A stretch of DNA of 64,000 nt, taken from Promerops cafer. Lineage: Eukaryota; Chordata; Aves; Passeriformes; Nectariniidae. The stretch is taken from assembly GCA_013398275.1 (NCBI GenBank), contig VZSE01002470.1:992001-1056000 (forward strand). Reading direction: 5' to 3'. The notes beneath the pieces were generated by a model. That model saw nothing but the letters and a program-made list of their open reading frames with translations, had not been told where the DNA came from and searched no databases. Shown piece by piece: positions 1 through 11,615 of the stretch. Numbering within the stretch: the stretch's first letter is position 1; each line of letters opens with the position of its first letter. Position numbers and translations under genes: made by a program.

Positions 1-821
1 TTTAAAGCTAATGAATAATTATTATTCTGTGGAAATTTTTTTCCCAGCGAAGAGTTTCGTTTGCTGAATGGTCCCTTTCCCTTTGCAGCACTGATGTTTC
101 TCTTCCCCTGCATTAACACATTTCCAGATGTTATCACAACGAATGGCTGTGCTTTTGGCTTTGAATTTTTCTTTCACATTTTTGGCAATTGTTTTTTATA
201 TCTTGCATAAATCACCATAACTCATGATAAAGTAAAGCAGATTCAATGCCTGTGAATAGTTAAGACACTGTTTCTCCTTTATGCAATAGCCTGTAACCAT
301 ATTTTAAAGCAGTTAAAATCTTTTATCAAGCACATTGGCACATTTTGGTAGCTGGATCACTGAGCACACTCTAACAGCTCTTAAGAGCTCTCCCACACTG
401 TCATGTAAATCCTTCTTAATTCACTGTGGTTTATTGACCACAGTGGTTCTGGATGAGCATCTGATGCCAATCCCCTCATGGGGAGGGTGACACCTGCTGC
501 CACATCACCACGGAAATTCCCAAAGTTCCTCTTGAAAAACCAGTCCAGGTGTTGCAGACCATCACTGCTTCCACAGCAGGACCAAGCTGGAGAGATGACA
601 CCACTTGCAGGGAGTTGATGAGTGCAATAGCCCAGGGCCAAGCAGACAGGAGTCCCTGGATCCTGGAGGAAGAAGCTCATGGGAAAAGCTCCAATCCTGT
701 GTGGGACGAGGGAGCAGGAGCACCTTGTCCCCACAGGGGTCAGTCCTGGGGAGCAGGAGGTGACACCCAGCCCTTGGGGACATTTGTGGCTGTAACCAGC
801 TCAATGGCACCCAAATCTGCA

Positions 822-923
822 AACCTCCTGTGTATCCCAAACACCCAGAACACCACTTGNCTGCAAACCTCCTGCAGTATCCCAAACCTCCTCCTGTACC
901 CAAACACCCAGAACACCACTTGT
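822..923. repeat. Minisatellite of about 60-bp units with an N gap
   Basis: Two imperfect tandem copies share tgcaaacctcctg, tatcccaaac and acacccagaacaccacttg. A single N at 860 falls exactly at the boundary of the units, so the assembler probably lost copies here. Confidence 0.85.
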
Positions 924-2902
924 TCGGTGCAATCTGGAGTCAATGTGGGTGGAAAGGGGTTATTTTGCTCCTTTTATGAGCTGATTTATGACTTGTTTAC
1001 TTGTATGCCTCACCCACACTGCTAATGTTGTAATTAAACCTTGTTAAACTGCTCAGGCCCCCCTCAGGCATGTGTTGTAACATATTTTTCTCCCCCAGAC
1101 CTATAATTATTGTGTAGGGGGAGGGGAAAACCTGGGTGGTGAGGAAGGGTGTCAGGCCAGCTTGGTTGTAATAATACCTATTTAGCAGGCAGAGGATGTT
1201 TAGTCCTAAATCAGATTGTGTATTAAAAGTGGAAATTGCTGAGATTGGTGTTTACCTGTGAAACCAAAATTATTTCATGAAGAAAATAATTATAGTGCAG
1301 GCTCTCTAAGAAAGCAGTTTTGAGCCTTTATTAAATAGTTAAAATCAAGATGCTGCTGTGAAGCCCAGCATCAGCACATTGTGCAAGGGCTGGCTGGGAG
1401 GGGGCTGTGAGCTGTGTGTTGTACATACCCCACAGAGCTCTATCCCACAGTTTTCCAGTGCACTGCAATGTTTTCTAGGAGATAACAACTCCCACGAAGT
1501 AATATTAAAGCAGGTGAAACAGGACACAGGGGAGGTGTTTTATTACCAGAAAAGGCTGATGAGTTCACAGAATTATTAGGGAAAAAATGAAATTATATAA
1601 ATAATAGTCATTTATTACCTGTAACAAGACAGCAAACACCCTAATGAGGGAGTACAGAGGCACAGGGCTCACCACGGCTGTGGTGCCTGTTCCAGAGAAG
1701 TCCTTCCCCTGACTCCAAAGCAGCTTCAGTTGTGTGCTGGATTAACTCAGGGTCTTCTCTTCTGCAGCAGATCCAGCAGTTACTGCCAGGAGAGTCTCTC
1801 CAGATGTGTCTCTACAGCTGGGGGTGTGTGAGTGCAGGTGGGAGAGCGCTGGGGTGCCCTGGGAGCTGCTTGGCCACGGGTGCAGCTCCAGGGAGGTGTT
1901 GGTGGCCGGGTGGCAGCTGACAGGGCAGCAAAAAAGCCCCAAATGCCCTGCAAAGGCTTTTGCAGGGTCAGAGAGCTGCTTACTGTCACCTAAACCTGCT
2001 GTGGACACAGAGCCAGGAGCAGAGTGGCCCTTTCCTGTAACTCTCCTCCAGCGCCGCATTACGAGACGGCTCTTCCAGGAACGGTTCCCTCATGTTGGAG
2101 CTTTACAGCTGAGGCACGCTGGAAGCTCACCAACAACTGCTTGGATCTGGACTATTTTTAGTCAGTCCTGTCCAAAAGGAAAGTCTTTCCTGAAATAGGT
2201 GTTCCTCCTGGACAAGCGGCTTAGCACAGGATGCGGGAGAGTCACTCGAAGGACAAAGGTGCTGAAGAGCCCCGGGTTTGGTCTGAAGCTGGAGCTGCAC
2301 AAGTTGTGTGTCGGGCAGCATCGGGGCAAACTCTCCCCAGAGCACATCACTGGTGTGCCAGGGCAGCAGCCATTGACCACCAGCTGGAGGGTCTTCAAAA
2401 TCAGCTTATTTGGGAAGGAATTGCTGAGGCACTCAGAACAGCGGCTCACCGCAGCGCAGGCAGCTTGAGGGTTTGGGGTCTCATGGGCTGAATATGAGTG
2501 TCTTTAGTCTGGACTAACAATTTCCCCTTCCAAGGATGGCAGAGCTGTGGTGAAGAACCCTGGGCAGCCCAAAGGCCTCAACTCTTGCCTTCACCCTGAT
2601 TCTTCACCTCAGTAACTGCACCACTCTCCATGCAGCTCCTGGATGGATTCTCAGTGACTGTGGGAGGTGGGAACAAAAGGGGGGGAAATAGATGGATTCT
2701 TCTTATGGAGCTCCATGAAAAGAATTTCTTTATAGAGTTTTTCAGGCAAATAGCCAGTGGTACAAAATGGCACATAGAATCATTCCTAAAAATGAACTGG
2801 TCACCATGCCCTACACAGAAGTTTATGGATATTAAAGTCATGCAGTTTTCAAGGAAGTACAGACAAAAGTGCAAGGAGTTTTCACCCAGCTTAGCTCAGT
2901 TA

Positions 2903-2908
<6 letters not shown>

Positions 2909-2945
<37 letters not shown>

Positions 2946-3000
2946 TGTGTGTCTGTGCGTCTGTGCGTCTGTGTGTCTGTGTGTGTGTCTGTGTGTGTGT
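2909..3000. repeat. (GT)n microsatellite with CTGTGT/CTGTGC variants
   Basis: About 35 nt of pure GT followed by interrupted CTGTGTGT and CTGTGCGT units. It produces Cys-Val runs in chance ORFs. Likely polymorphic. Confidence 0.97.
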
Positions 3001-6000
3001 TCATTAAAGGGAGTCGTTAGTTCTGTTTCAGTTCTCTTGAGTCAAACACAGCAGTCCAGCTATAAGAATTCTCACCAATGGTGAGTTTTTGGATGCTCTA
3101 GAAGTGCCATTCATTGATGTGAGAACAGCCTCATGTGCTGCCTCAGGCAGGAGGGAATCTCTGTGACATGTGTTACACAAATGCCTCTCATGTTTGGCCA
3201 GTCTGGCTTGAAAAGCTCTGGAGGAATTTGCACTTTTGCAAATTTTACCATTCCCTTTGGTAGCATCAGCCACTTGATCTGGGGCCAAACTGGCTGTGAA
3301 CTGCGTCGTGGCTGAACATCCTCCAGAGTACAGAAAAGGAAAACATAAGCTATTGAAATACAGCAGACAGAAGAAAGACTTTTCACCCTCTAAAACCATA
3401 ATGCTTGAGCTGTTGGTGTGTTGTCACCATAAGGGACACTGGCTCAGGGCTCCAGCACAGGGTTCACGTTCTCTCAGGCATCTCCTTTGGAAAGTGAGGA
3501 AGGCAACTCCAGCCCCTCACTCATCAAATCCCTCAGCCTGCTTGTCTCAACCAGGAGTAAAGGCTAAATAAACACATCTAAACAACTGAAAAGCACGTCA
3601 ACATCCAACTTCAAAATAAAGTGCAGTGAAGTGTGAAATTATACCTTTTATTCCATAAATCTTCAGCAAGCGGCACAGTTCTATAGCTTGTATCACGCTT
3701 TAATACTGGCAGAATTTAACACGCCATGCAAAGCCCCATAAGGTAATTACATTTCATCTCAACAAAGCAGCAAGAGCCCAGCTCGTTCAACCCCCTCCAC
3801 CTGAGGAAGGATTATAGACAATTCAGGGCATGTTGATTTTTCCTGGTGATAAATCCAAAGCAGGTCACCAATGAAATGTGAGTGTGGGTTCCCAAGGCAG
3901 CTGACTTACAGGGAAAAATAGAGATGTTATTTGGTGTCCTTCAAGGCTGTGTCACCCTGCCTTCTGAATCTTCCTGAGGTTTATCCTCCACCTAAAAGAA
4001 GATTAAGATGTAAAACTTAACCTTGTACAGGCCGTTTTGGCACCTGGTAATGGCCCCTGTGCAGGGTGTTTACGTGCTTCACAGCAGATTCCTATCCAGC
4101 TTTTAAAGAGTTATTTTATTTTGCAATAAATGAGGTTGTATGAGTGATGATGAAGATGGTGAGAGAAAGCCAGCAGAAGACACCCACAGCCCCACATCCT
4201 GTAACACCAACCATCAACCTCCAGGGTTTGGGCACTCCAGACCCACAGGCCAGGCTGGAAATATTTGTCATCAGAGCATGTGTTGGCTGCCCTTCTGCCA
4301 AACCAAGGGTATCTCTGTATACAACAAACCACAATTAATGTAACTAATTTATCTATTAACTGCCCTCAAATAAAGCCTCCAAACTTTAATTAGACCTTTG
4401 TGATTAAATGCAATTAAAACCCTTAAAGCAAGTCAACAAGGACTACAGGCACTCTCATTCCCAAAGCCAGCACAAAGCTACAAACACAGACAGGAATGGA
4501 TAACTGAGAGTGAAGACAAAAGCATCTTTCCCCAGGCAAAAAGGAACATGACTTTCTATAATCCCTTACTCAGCCTCTGCAACAAGACAAGACCTTGGAA
4601 AGGAGACAGGTCACAGTGGCCTCCTGAGGGATGGGGTAAGAGTCTAAAAAGTCCTAAAAAGGGAGAGGAATGCAACTGCCTGCCATGACAGGTGTTGTTG
4701 CATTAGCTCAAATAATGATGATGCCCCTCAGCAGCCCTGGCAGTGATGGGGTTCAGTCATGGCACAGACACAAGGGAAACTTGCTGGAAGACTCTTTTTT
4801 CTTAATTCATTTCTTGTGCCTTGTTTCCTTGCTTCTGAACCAAGCAGCCAGTGATAAATGTTGCACAGCGATGGGAAACAGTGGGGAAAAGCCATGACAG
4901 CTTCCCAGCTCTTGGTCCTGTTGTATAAAACTCAAGGCAGACAATGCAGAAATAACTTGCACGAGCTTTTCCACACTTTTTCAGCTGACACACCTCATGA
5001 ATGTAGCTCAGTTCCCAGTTCCTTCCAAAAAAAACAGAGACTTGAAGTGGTGCATGCAGTTGTGTTTTCATAGTTGAGTCTTGTGCATGGAGAGGTCAGA
5101 GGGAAATCACCACAATTACCAAGACAGAGTGAATGACACTGAGCAGTGGCAGCACAGAGGATTAAATTGTGCTAAGAATCACCTGAACACAGAGTGGTCT
5201 TGGTGGAAGACATAAAATTTGATGGGAGATTTTTATATCAAAAAGTTCACAACCTTTCTAGGAGATGATGAGCAGTGCAAGACCAAAATGAGGCAAAATA
5301 CTGCAAGGTGAGCAGTAGACAGGCTGCACAGGGCAAAGAATTTGGTAATTTTATCATCAATTATGATGAAATAGAAAGACAAAACTAGAAAGGGCTATGA
5401 GAAACCAGGAAATGTCATTGGGGTGGGGGACAGCAAGGAGGCGAGCAGCAAGCAAGGAAAAAAATCAGATTTCTAAATATAAACCACATCCAGATCCCTT
5501 GTTCCAGCTGTGGCCATTTCTCTTGCCCTTTAGACTTTTTGAAAACTGGTACTAAGCTATAACTTGAACAACCCCAAATCATCCCTGCTAATGGCATCTG
5601 TACTCAGATTTACATTCTGTAGAGAGCTGGAGGAGAAGGAGAGCTGCAATAGGCGCCCTGCGGCTCCCCAGGCACCGCGGCTCGGAGTGTGCACGGCGCC
5701 AGGAAAAACCCAGCAGGTGCAGGAGAGTTCCCTGAGTTATTTCCTGTTCTCTGTCTGGCAGTAAAGACACAGCTACACCGGGTGGTAACTCTTAGCAGAT
5801 GGTGACTTTTTAAAGTTGATTGCTGTATAAATGATACTTTCTGAGTTTGTTCGTTTTAATTCAGATTCTCAGTAGTGTGTTCAAATGTCAGAGAGCATCA
5901 TATTTCTATCTTTTATTTCCTTTGTGAGCAGAAATCTTCTTTAAGAAGTCTAGGAATTACAGCTTGGGAGAGAAGATAGACTCCCTCGATGAAAGTGATC

Positions 6001-7115
6001 TATTTTACAAATGTTACAGAATACTATAAAAACAGGAGATGCAAAAAGCCCCACTGGCTTTGTTCTCAGTGGAGAGTTTGAATTTCTATTGCACTTTTAA
6101 AGAGACATTTTGTCTGCACTGTAATGTTTTACTGGATCTGTGAGGTCCATTAGCAGCACAAAAGCAGGATTTTCTCTGCTGGCAGCACAGGGAGGGTGGG
6201 GAGCGGGGGTGGAAGACACCTAATTAATCTACTACTGCAGGTAAATAATAACAGGACAACTGAATGAGGGCCTTATTTATCCCCCAAATGCCCTGCAGCC
6301 CCAAGCCGGGGTGGCCACGTGCCAGACCCCATATCCTGCTCTGCTGTAACCAACCAGCAGCTCTGGCTGGCCCTGTGTGCAGGACTGTCATGTGTGCTCC
6401 TTCAAATATTTGCTTTCCAGTGACACAGACAAACCAGAGCTGGCCACAAACAAACACCCCACTGACCCAGCACTAAGGTCTGTCCCCTCATGACGTGGGT
6501 ACTCTGAAAAAAATGGAGGTGACAAATAGATGAAGCACCTGTGTGATCTGCAGTGCAGACCCCCTGCCACCACAAGGCAGCCCCTGCCCGTGCCCCCAGC
6601 TTGGGAAAGATGTTCCAGAATAGGAGCCACTGTGGCAAACTGGGGACATTCAAAGGGCTCTGGTACGGTCACACATCTGCCCTCTGTACTTCACCTCCCC
6701 TCAGAGTCTGTCTCAGCCCATTTATTTATTGCACCTCATTGGCAAAAAAAGGAAAGACATCCCCTGGCCAGAGGGAAATGTCCCAATTAAAGAGCAAACG
6801 ATGCAGTAAAACAGCAGAGCATTCTTGAGAGCTGCGGTAAAAGTGGCCACCTCTTGTCCTCAATTTATGCTGCTCCCATCACCCTGGGCATTATATTTGT
6901 GCTGACAAGGATCAGTTTAACCCCTGCCTGCAATCTAATAAAAAGCTGGCATGGTGCAAGCATGCATAATCTTTCTTCAGTGTCCTAGAATGGATGCAAT
7001 AAAAAACTGCTGCTGCTGCTCGATGGCCACAGCCACTGCCTGGAATAAATAACTCCCTGTCCAATGCCAGCAGTGGGAAGTGCTTTGCACCAGAGGCTTT
7101 TCAGGCCCTCATCCC

Positions 7116-7516
7116 TTTATAGAACTTTATAATCATGGGGTTGTTTAGGTTGGAAAAAACTTCTAAGATCATCGAGTCCAACTGTTCCGCCATCATTGCC
7201 CAGTTCACCACTAAACCATGGGCCATGAGCCACATCTACACCTCTTTTAAATCCCTCCAGCGACTCACCCACCTCCCTGGGCAGCCTGTTCCAATGCTTG
7301 ACAACCCTTTTGGTGAAGAAATTGTTCCTAATATCCAGTCTAGAACTCCCCTGGTGGAGCTTGAGTTCACTTCCTCTTATCCTGTCGCTCGATACTTGGG
7401 AGAAGAGACCAGCCCCCACCTGGCAACAACCTCCTTTGAGGGAGCTGCAGAGAGCAGTAAGGACCCCTCTGCATCTCCTTTCCTCTGGGCTGAGCCCCCC
7501 AGCTCCAGCTTGACAC
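7116..7516 (-). mobile_element. CR1 LINE, truncated 3' end
   Basis: The + strand reads as the reverse complement of the avian CR1 tail: gttggaaaaaacttctaagatc, atcgagtccaac, cctgggcagcctgttccaatg, ggtgaagaaattgttcctaa, and so on. The minus strand translates to a decayed end of the CR1 reverse-transcriptase ORF (RLDIRNNFFTKRVVKHWNRL, then LPREVGESLEGFK). Only the usual 5'-truncated last 400 or so bases remain, oriented opposite to the genes; no active element. Confidence 0.9.
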
Positions 7517-8694
7517 CCCAGCACATCTGTGAGTGCAGCAGGTGCCTGGTGGCAGTCACCCACCACCCCTCAGTATATACTGGGGCGAAGCAAAAGGAAA
7601 AGTCCCAAAGGCCCTGCCATTGACAAACAGCAGATTCTTCCCCCTCTCATCACTAATTGACCAAGCCAGCACAGCAGAGCTGCCATTACGCTCTGCTACC
7701 CCTTGTAATGAAATCACTGCCTGCACACAAGAAACAAATTTAACGATATGATACTAATAGGGTTAGAAATTTCCCATGCAAATATTAATAATTTATATCT
7801 ACATTCATTTTTTTTAATACTGCTTGCAGTCTGTAGCGAGGAAGAGCTGAGGTCTACCAGCCTCTCTCACAGACCTTGTCTGGGAAGGGTGCAGGTGTTA
7901 CCCAGCTAGAGACAGAGGCCCCCAACACGATTTCACCAGGGGTTCAAATTAGCTTTTGGAAATCATGTCCTGGCCTATTTCAAAAAAGAGAGAATGCTTA
8001 AACAGCAGCACTGCTTGCATGGACCAACCAGCAACAGGAGATGGATGTTGAGCCTTGGTGTACGCAGGCCCCTTCCCACAGGCATCTTTGCAACACCTGC
8101 ACCTAGAGCCAGGGCTGCTGATGTCCCTGCAACAACCCAGGGTGAAATGAGCTGCAGCCCAGCTATTACAGAACACACCGAGCACCCACCTGCATCTTGA
8201 GGTAGCTGGCAGCAAAAGGAGCAACCTTTGGGCTGCAAAGTCAGAGGGATTTAGGGACTGAGGAGAGGGGGGAAGGGGAGGATATTTTATTTTAGAAGTA
8301 GGGTGAGATTTGTGTTTAATGTCCTTTTTCTCAGCAGTAAAAAAGTATCTGAAAGGAAGGGCAGTGACTGGGAACCTGCAGGGTTGAAAGAGAAGCTAAT
8401 TCCCTCAGACAGGCGTAATTGCTGCAATTCAGAATGGTAAAAATGTGAAATTAGGAATAATCAATGGCTGTTTATGATCTGTGTCTATACTGTGAATTCA
8501 GCTAATATGGAGTAATTACACTGCGCTAATTCCCGGTATTTGTCATCGCTCGGTTGCAGAGGAGTCCTGCAAAACAATAAAAGCAGATTGGCTGTGCTGG
8601 GCCCAGAGACCAGGGGCTTAGCACCGCACGAGCTAATTTCTCGTTTAATAGTAGAAGCGGCTATGACTTCCCCTGTTTATTTGTCTCTCCAGCA

Positions 8695-8860
8695 GCAGAG
8701 CCGGCGGTGCGCGGGGCTGGGCGGGCGCAGGATGCGCTGCACAACAGCACCCCCAGTAGCCGGCACACTGAGCCGCGGGGCACCCGCCGCAACCGCGTCC
8801 CTCCCGGCCAAACAGCACCTGCCTCCTCCCGTGGAACTGCTTCCTCGCCTTCCTGTCCGA
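8695..8860. promoter_or_regulatory. Small CpG-rich patch, possible promoter
   Basis: A short patch rich in CG (GCCGGCGGTGCGCGGGG, GAGCCGCGGGG, CGCCGCAACCGCG) follows an AT-rich TAAT-containing stretch. About 150-300 bases downstream, closely spaced inverted and direct CCAAT boxes (attggg, ccaatgg near 9000) occur. Nothing codes here with splice support. Confidence 0.3.
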
Positions 8861-9536
8861 TAGTGTTACATCAGCCCTCCTGTAAAACCTTGTCCTCACG
8901 CAATTCCTCCCACCCGGCACGAGGTGACTGTGCCGGAGTCTCACCCGGATGCTCAGTCCCCGTGAAATGTGGGGATGTGTCATCGCTTTGCTGGCACGAT
9001 TGGGCCAATGGAGCAGTGCTGATTTCTGACCTCTGCAAAAGTGGGAGAGGAGAGGCGAGCACAGGAGCGGGATTGTTTAGTGGAGGGTGAACAATCCCCC
9101 GCAGCAGCACAGGTGGGAGGTGTGGGCTGCAGGGACAGCGCTCGCCCTCGTTCACCCCTCGCATGCGGGAAGGGCAGGCGGTGTTTAACACAAGACAAAC
9201 AGAAGTTACAGATCGTTTCCTTTCAGAGGAGCTACACTTAACATCTGCAGCAGCTCGGCAGGAGCAATCTGAAACCATACACCCACTGTGCTTATCAGCG
9301 GCCAAACCTTCCCTACGAGAATTTCTCCTCAGTTTATCCCAGTGAGCGCGCTCCTGAAAAGCAGCATTTCCTGGGCACTGCAGAGCCCGACAAGGGATCT
9401 TGGGGGGAAGCCTCCTCCCCGTGCTGAACTTTCGTGTCCTGCGAGGGACAGTCCCGCAGCCACTTTCTTGGCACCAGTGTCCCAGTGCTTCCCACCACTC
9501 ACTGAGGGTCAACACACCCCGTGTTGACACATGGAG

Positions 9537-9563
9537 GGAGGAGGAGGAGGAGGAGGAGGAGGA
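9537..9563. repeat. (GGA)n trinucleotide repeat
   Basis: Nine GGA/GAG units in a purine-rich stretch; no splice-supported gene overlaps it. Confidence 0.9.
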
Positions 9564-11334
9564 GATCAGCTGCTCACTCGCCACCTCGCTCCTGCTGATC
9601 TACCACAGTGCTGATCACACTGCAGTGAATTTGCACCACTGATTATTCATTCCCCAGTCTGGCAGCTTTTTGATATCACATCTATTATTTTTTTCTTAAT
9701 TCCTCTTTTTCTATATCATGCAGAACCCCCTGGGGAAGCCTGCAAATGAGGCTTGATGCAATTTAATTGCACTGCACCAGTTAATTATTTGCTGAGTCAA
9801 AACTAAGCTGATGCCCCACTCCCAGCACTTGACACATTCCCTAATGTTAGGTGGGATGTAAAAGCCCATTTTTGCTGTGTGCCACAGCAGATGGGTAAAA
9901 CCTGGGCTACCACAGGATGCAGAGACAGGACATGAGGGCTCCCCACACCAGTGTGTGCCACAAGGAAAGCCCACAGCTCCCCATCCTTTCCTGTGGTTCC
10001 AGGGAAACATCTTGGATGAAATATTCCGTTCCAGAGAGCAGAAGCATTTCACACAAGATTTCGTTGTTGGAGGCTCGTGGCCCTGCTGATGGTTTTTGCT
10101 CATTTCCTCTGCAAGCAGCAGAAATGGCTCCATCTCCATGGAGGACTTGGCCCCAGGTCCCTTGAAACAGGAGGCAAATCTCACCATGGAGCAGGCCTCC
10201 CCCAGGGTGCTACAATCCCCCTGCCGTGGGCCTGCTCCTGCAGGGGCAGGGAGCAGGGGACACAGCAGGGACAAGAGCTGTGGCACTCCAGGGCTTGGGG
10301 CACTTTGTTATTGAGCCGAGCCCGTTATTGCCAGCAGCTAAACAAACTAATAGGAAGGATATTTCCCCAGAGAGCCAGAAGGTTTTTGATTTAGACTGTG
10401 CTGTTTAAGCTCAGACTCTTACTGCAGCTAAAATTTCCTTCCGAGGGCAATAATTATCCCAATGCAGGGCCCAGGCATGTGTTTGCTTTTCTGCTCCCTG
10501 TCTGGAAGGGTTTGGTTTAGAGGCTGTGATTTCCCCTGGTGTTCAGCACCCCCTGCATCTCTTGCCCAGCACTGAGGACCAGAGCTGGGGGGAAACAAAA
10601 AAAAGCTCAGTGCACAGCTTTATACAGAGATCACCTTCAGGTATTAAACTAATTATCAGGAAGCAACATTGGTCCCACAGGGGCTGTGCTCCAGCCCAGT
10701 GCAAGCTGCAGTCCCAAACTGATTCTTGGATGAAAATTGCTTTAAAAGCTCCAAGAGAAGCTGTTTGGTTTTTCCAAGTGGTAAGAATGGAAAAGACTGA
10801 AGGAAAGAAGGAATGGGAACACTTTTGTTCTTGGCTGCCAGGTAACAAGGTTCAACTTTGGAAAAAATAGGGAACCCCTAGTGCTAACTTCAGGAGTGAT
10901 TTCTTCCTTCAGAACCATAATAATAGCAATGATAAACGATTAAAAAGAAAATAGCCTAAATCTATACCTTGAGTCAACTCAGGGCTCCTTTTGCATTCCA
11001 GACTGTTGCTAGATAAATAAATGCTTATTTGGAAAAGGAACCTCCAGCTTCCTGTAAATGAGAGTCAGAGAAGCAGGACTCAGGGCCAGCCCACACACAT
11101 GCAGCACAGCTGGGGGGAGATCCTGACAGATCAGGTTATTCTGGTTTTACCCCAGTTTGGGAACACCACTCCTGGCTTCATGCCCACCTGTTCGCATTGC
11201 AGCACCCCTGTCAGCCCGATGTGCTGGTTTGGTGAAAAAGCAGAAAGTCAGGCTGCTGCCCACCCTGGGAGAGGCTTCCCTCTTTCTGACGTGCCAAAAA
11301 AGCAAGGGCCAAAGTGAAGAAAACCTCCAAAGGA

Positions 11335-11615
11335 AACGCTCGCGGCCGCAGCAGTGAGTGCTCTCTCCCTGCCGCGGCAGAGCTGCCCCAAGGCTGCTCC
11401 GCTGTGCCCCGCGGGCTGTGCCCAGCGCTCGTCCCATCAGGGATAAGGCTTGGCGAGGAGCCCCGGAGGGCTGGGCAGGCGGGCAGCGGCCCCGCCGCGC
11501 TGCCGGGCACACGGAGCCCCAGCTACCCGGGCAGGAGCGGCGCCCGCGGCCCGCGGAGAGGGCGGCACGGCCGGGACGCGCGCTCGTCCCATCCCCGACC
11601 GGGGAAATGCGTCTT
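11335..11615. promoter_or_regulatory. Orphan CpG island upstream of FAM3D
   Basis: Very CpG-dense sequence with NotI-like GCGGCCGC at about 11341 and several CGCGG, CCGCGCTGCC and CGCCCGCGGCCCGCGG clusters, in otherwise ordinary DNA. It is 3.8 kb upstream of the FAM3D coding start. No convincing ATG exon with donor was found, apart from a GTGAGT near 11355 with a non-consensus preceding base. It may hold an untranslated FAM3D first exon or the start of a non-coding transcript. Confidence 0.45.

Larger units (their letters stand above)
1..7115. other. Non-coding flank left of FAM3D
   Basis: No open frame here has splice sites and protein-like motifs together. The stretch holds the minisatellite at 0.8 kb, the GT repeat at 2.9 kb and AT-rich sequence with scattered AATAAA-like hexamers. 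In human, the next gene on this side is CFAP20DC (C3orf67) as I recall, but no exon of it could be recognised. Confidence 0.6.

Noticed and set aside
2869..3084. Cys-Val-rich ORFs that resemble a cysteine-rich peptide
   Set aside because: They are translations of the GT microsatellite.
1..7000. Search for CFAP20DC (C3orf67) 3' exons, expected left of FAM3D by synteny
   Set aside because: No exon with recognisable protein sequence and splice sites was found; the gene probably ends outside the window.
7135..7623. 162-codon plus-strand ORF
   Set aside because: It is the antisense of a CR1 tail, whose sense strand is minus; not a host gene.
8871..9584. 237-codon minus-strand open frame with serine run
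   Set aside because: The serine run is just the GGA repeat read on the minus strand. The rest lies in GC-rich, stop-poor DNA, with no domain and no splice-supported structure.
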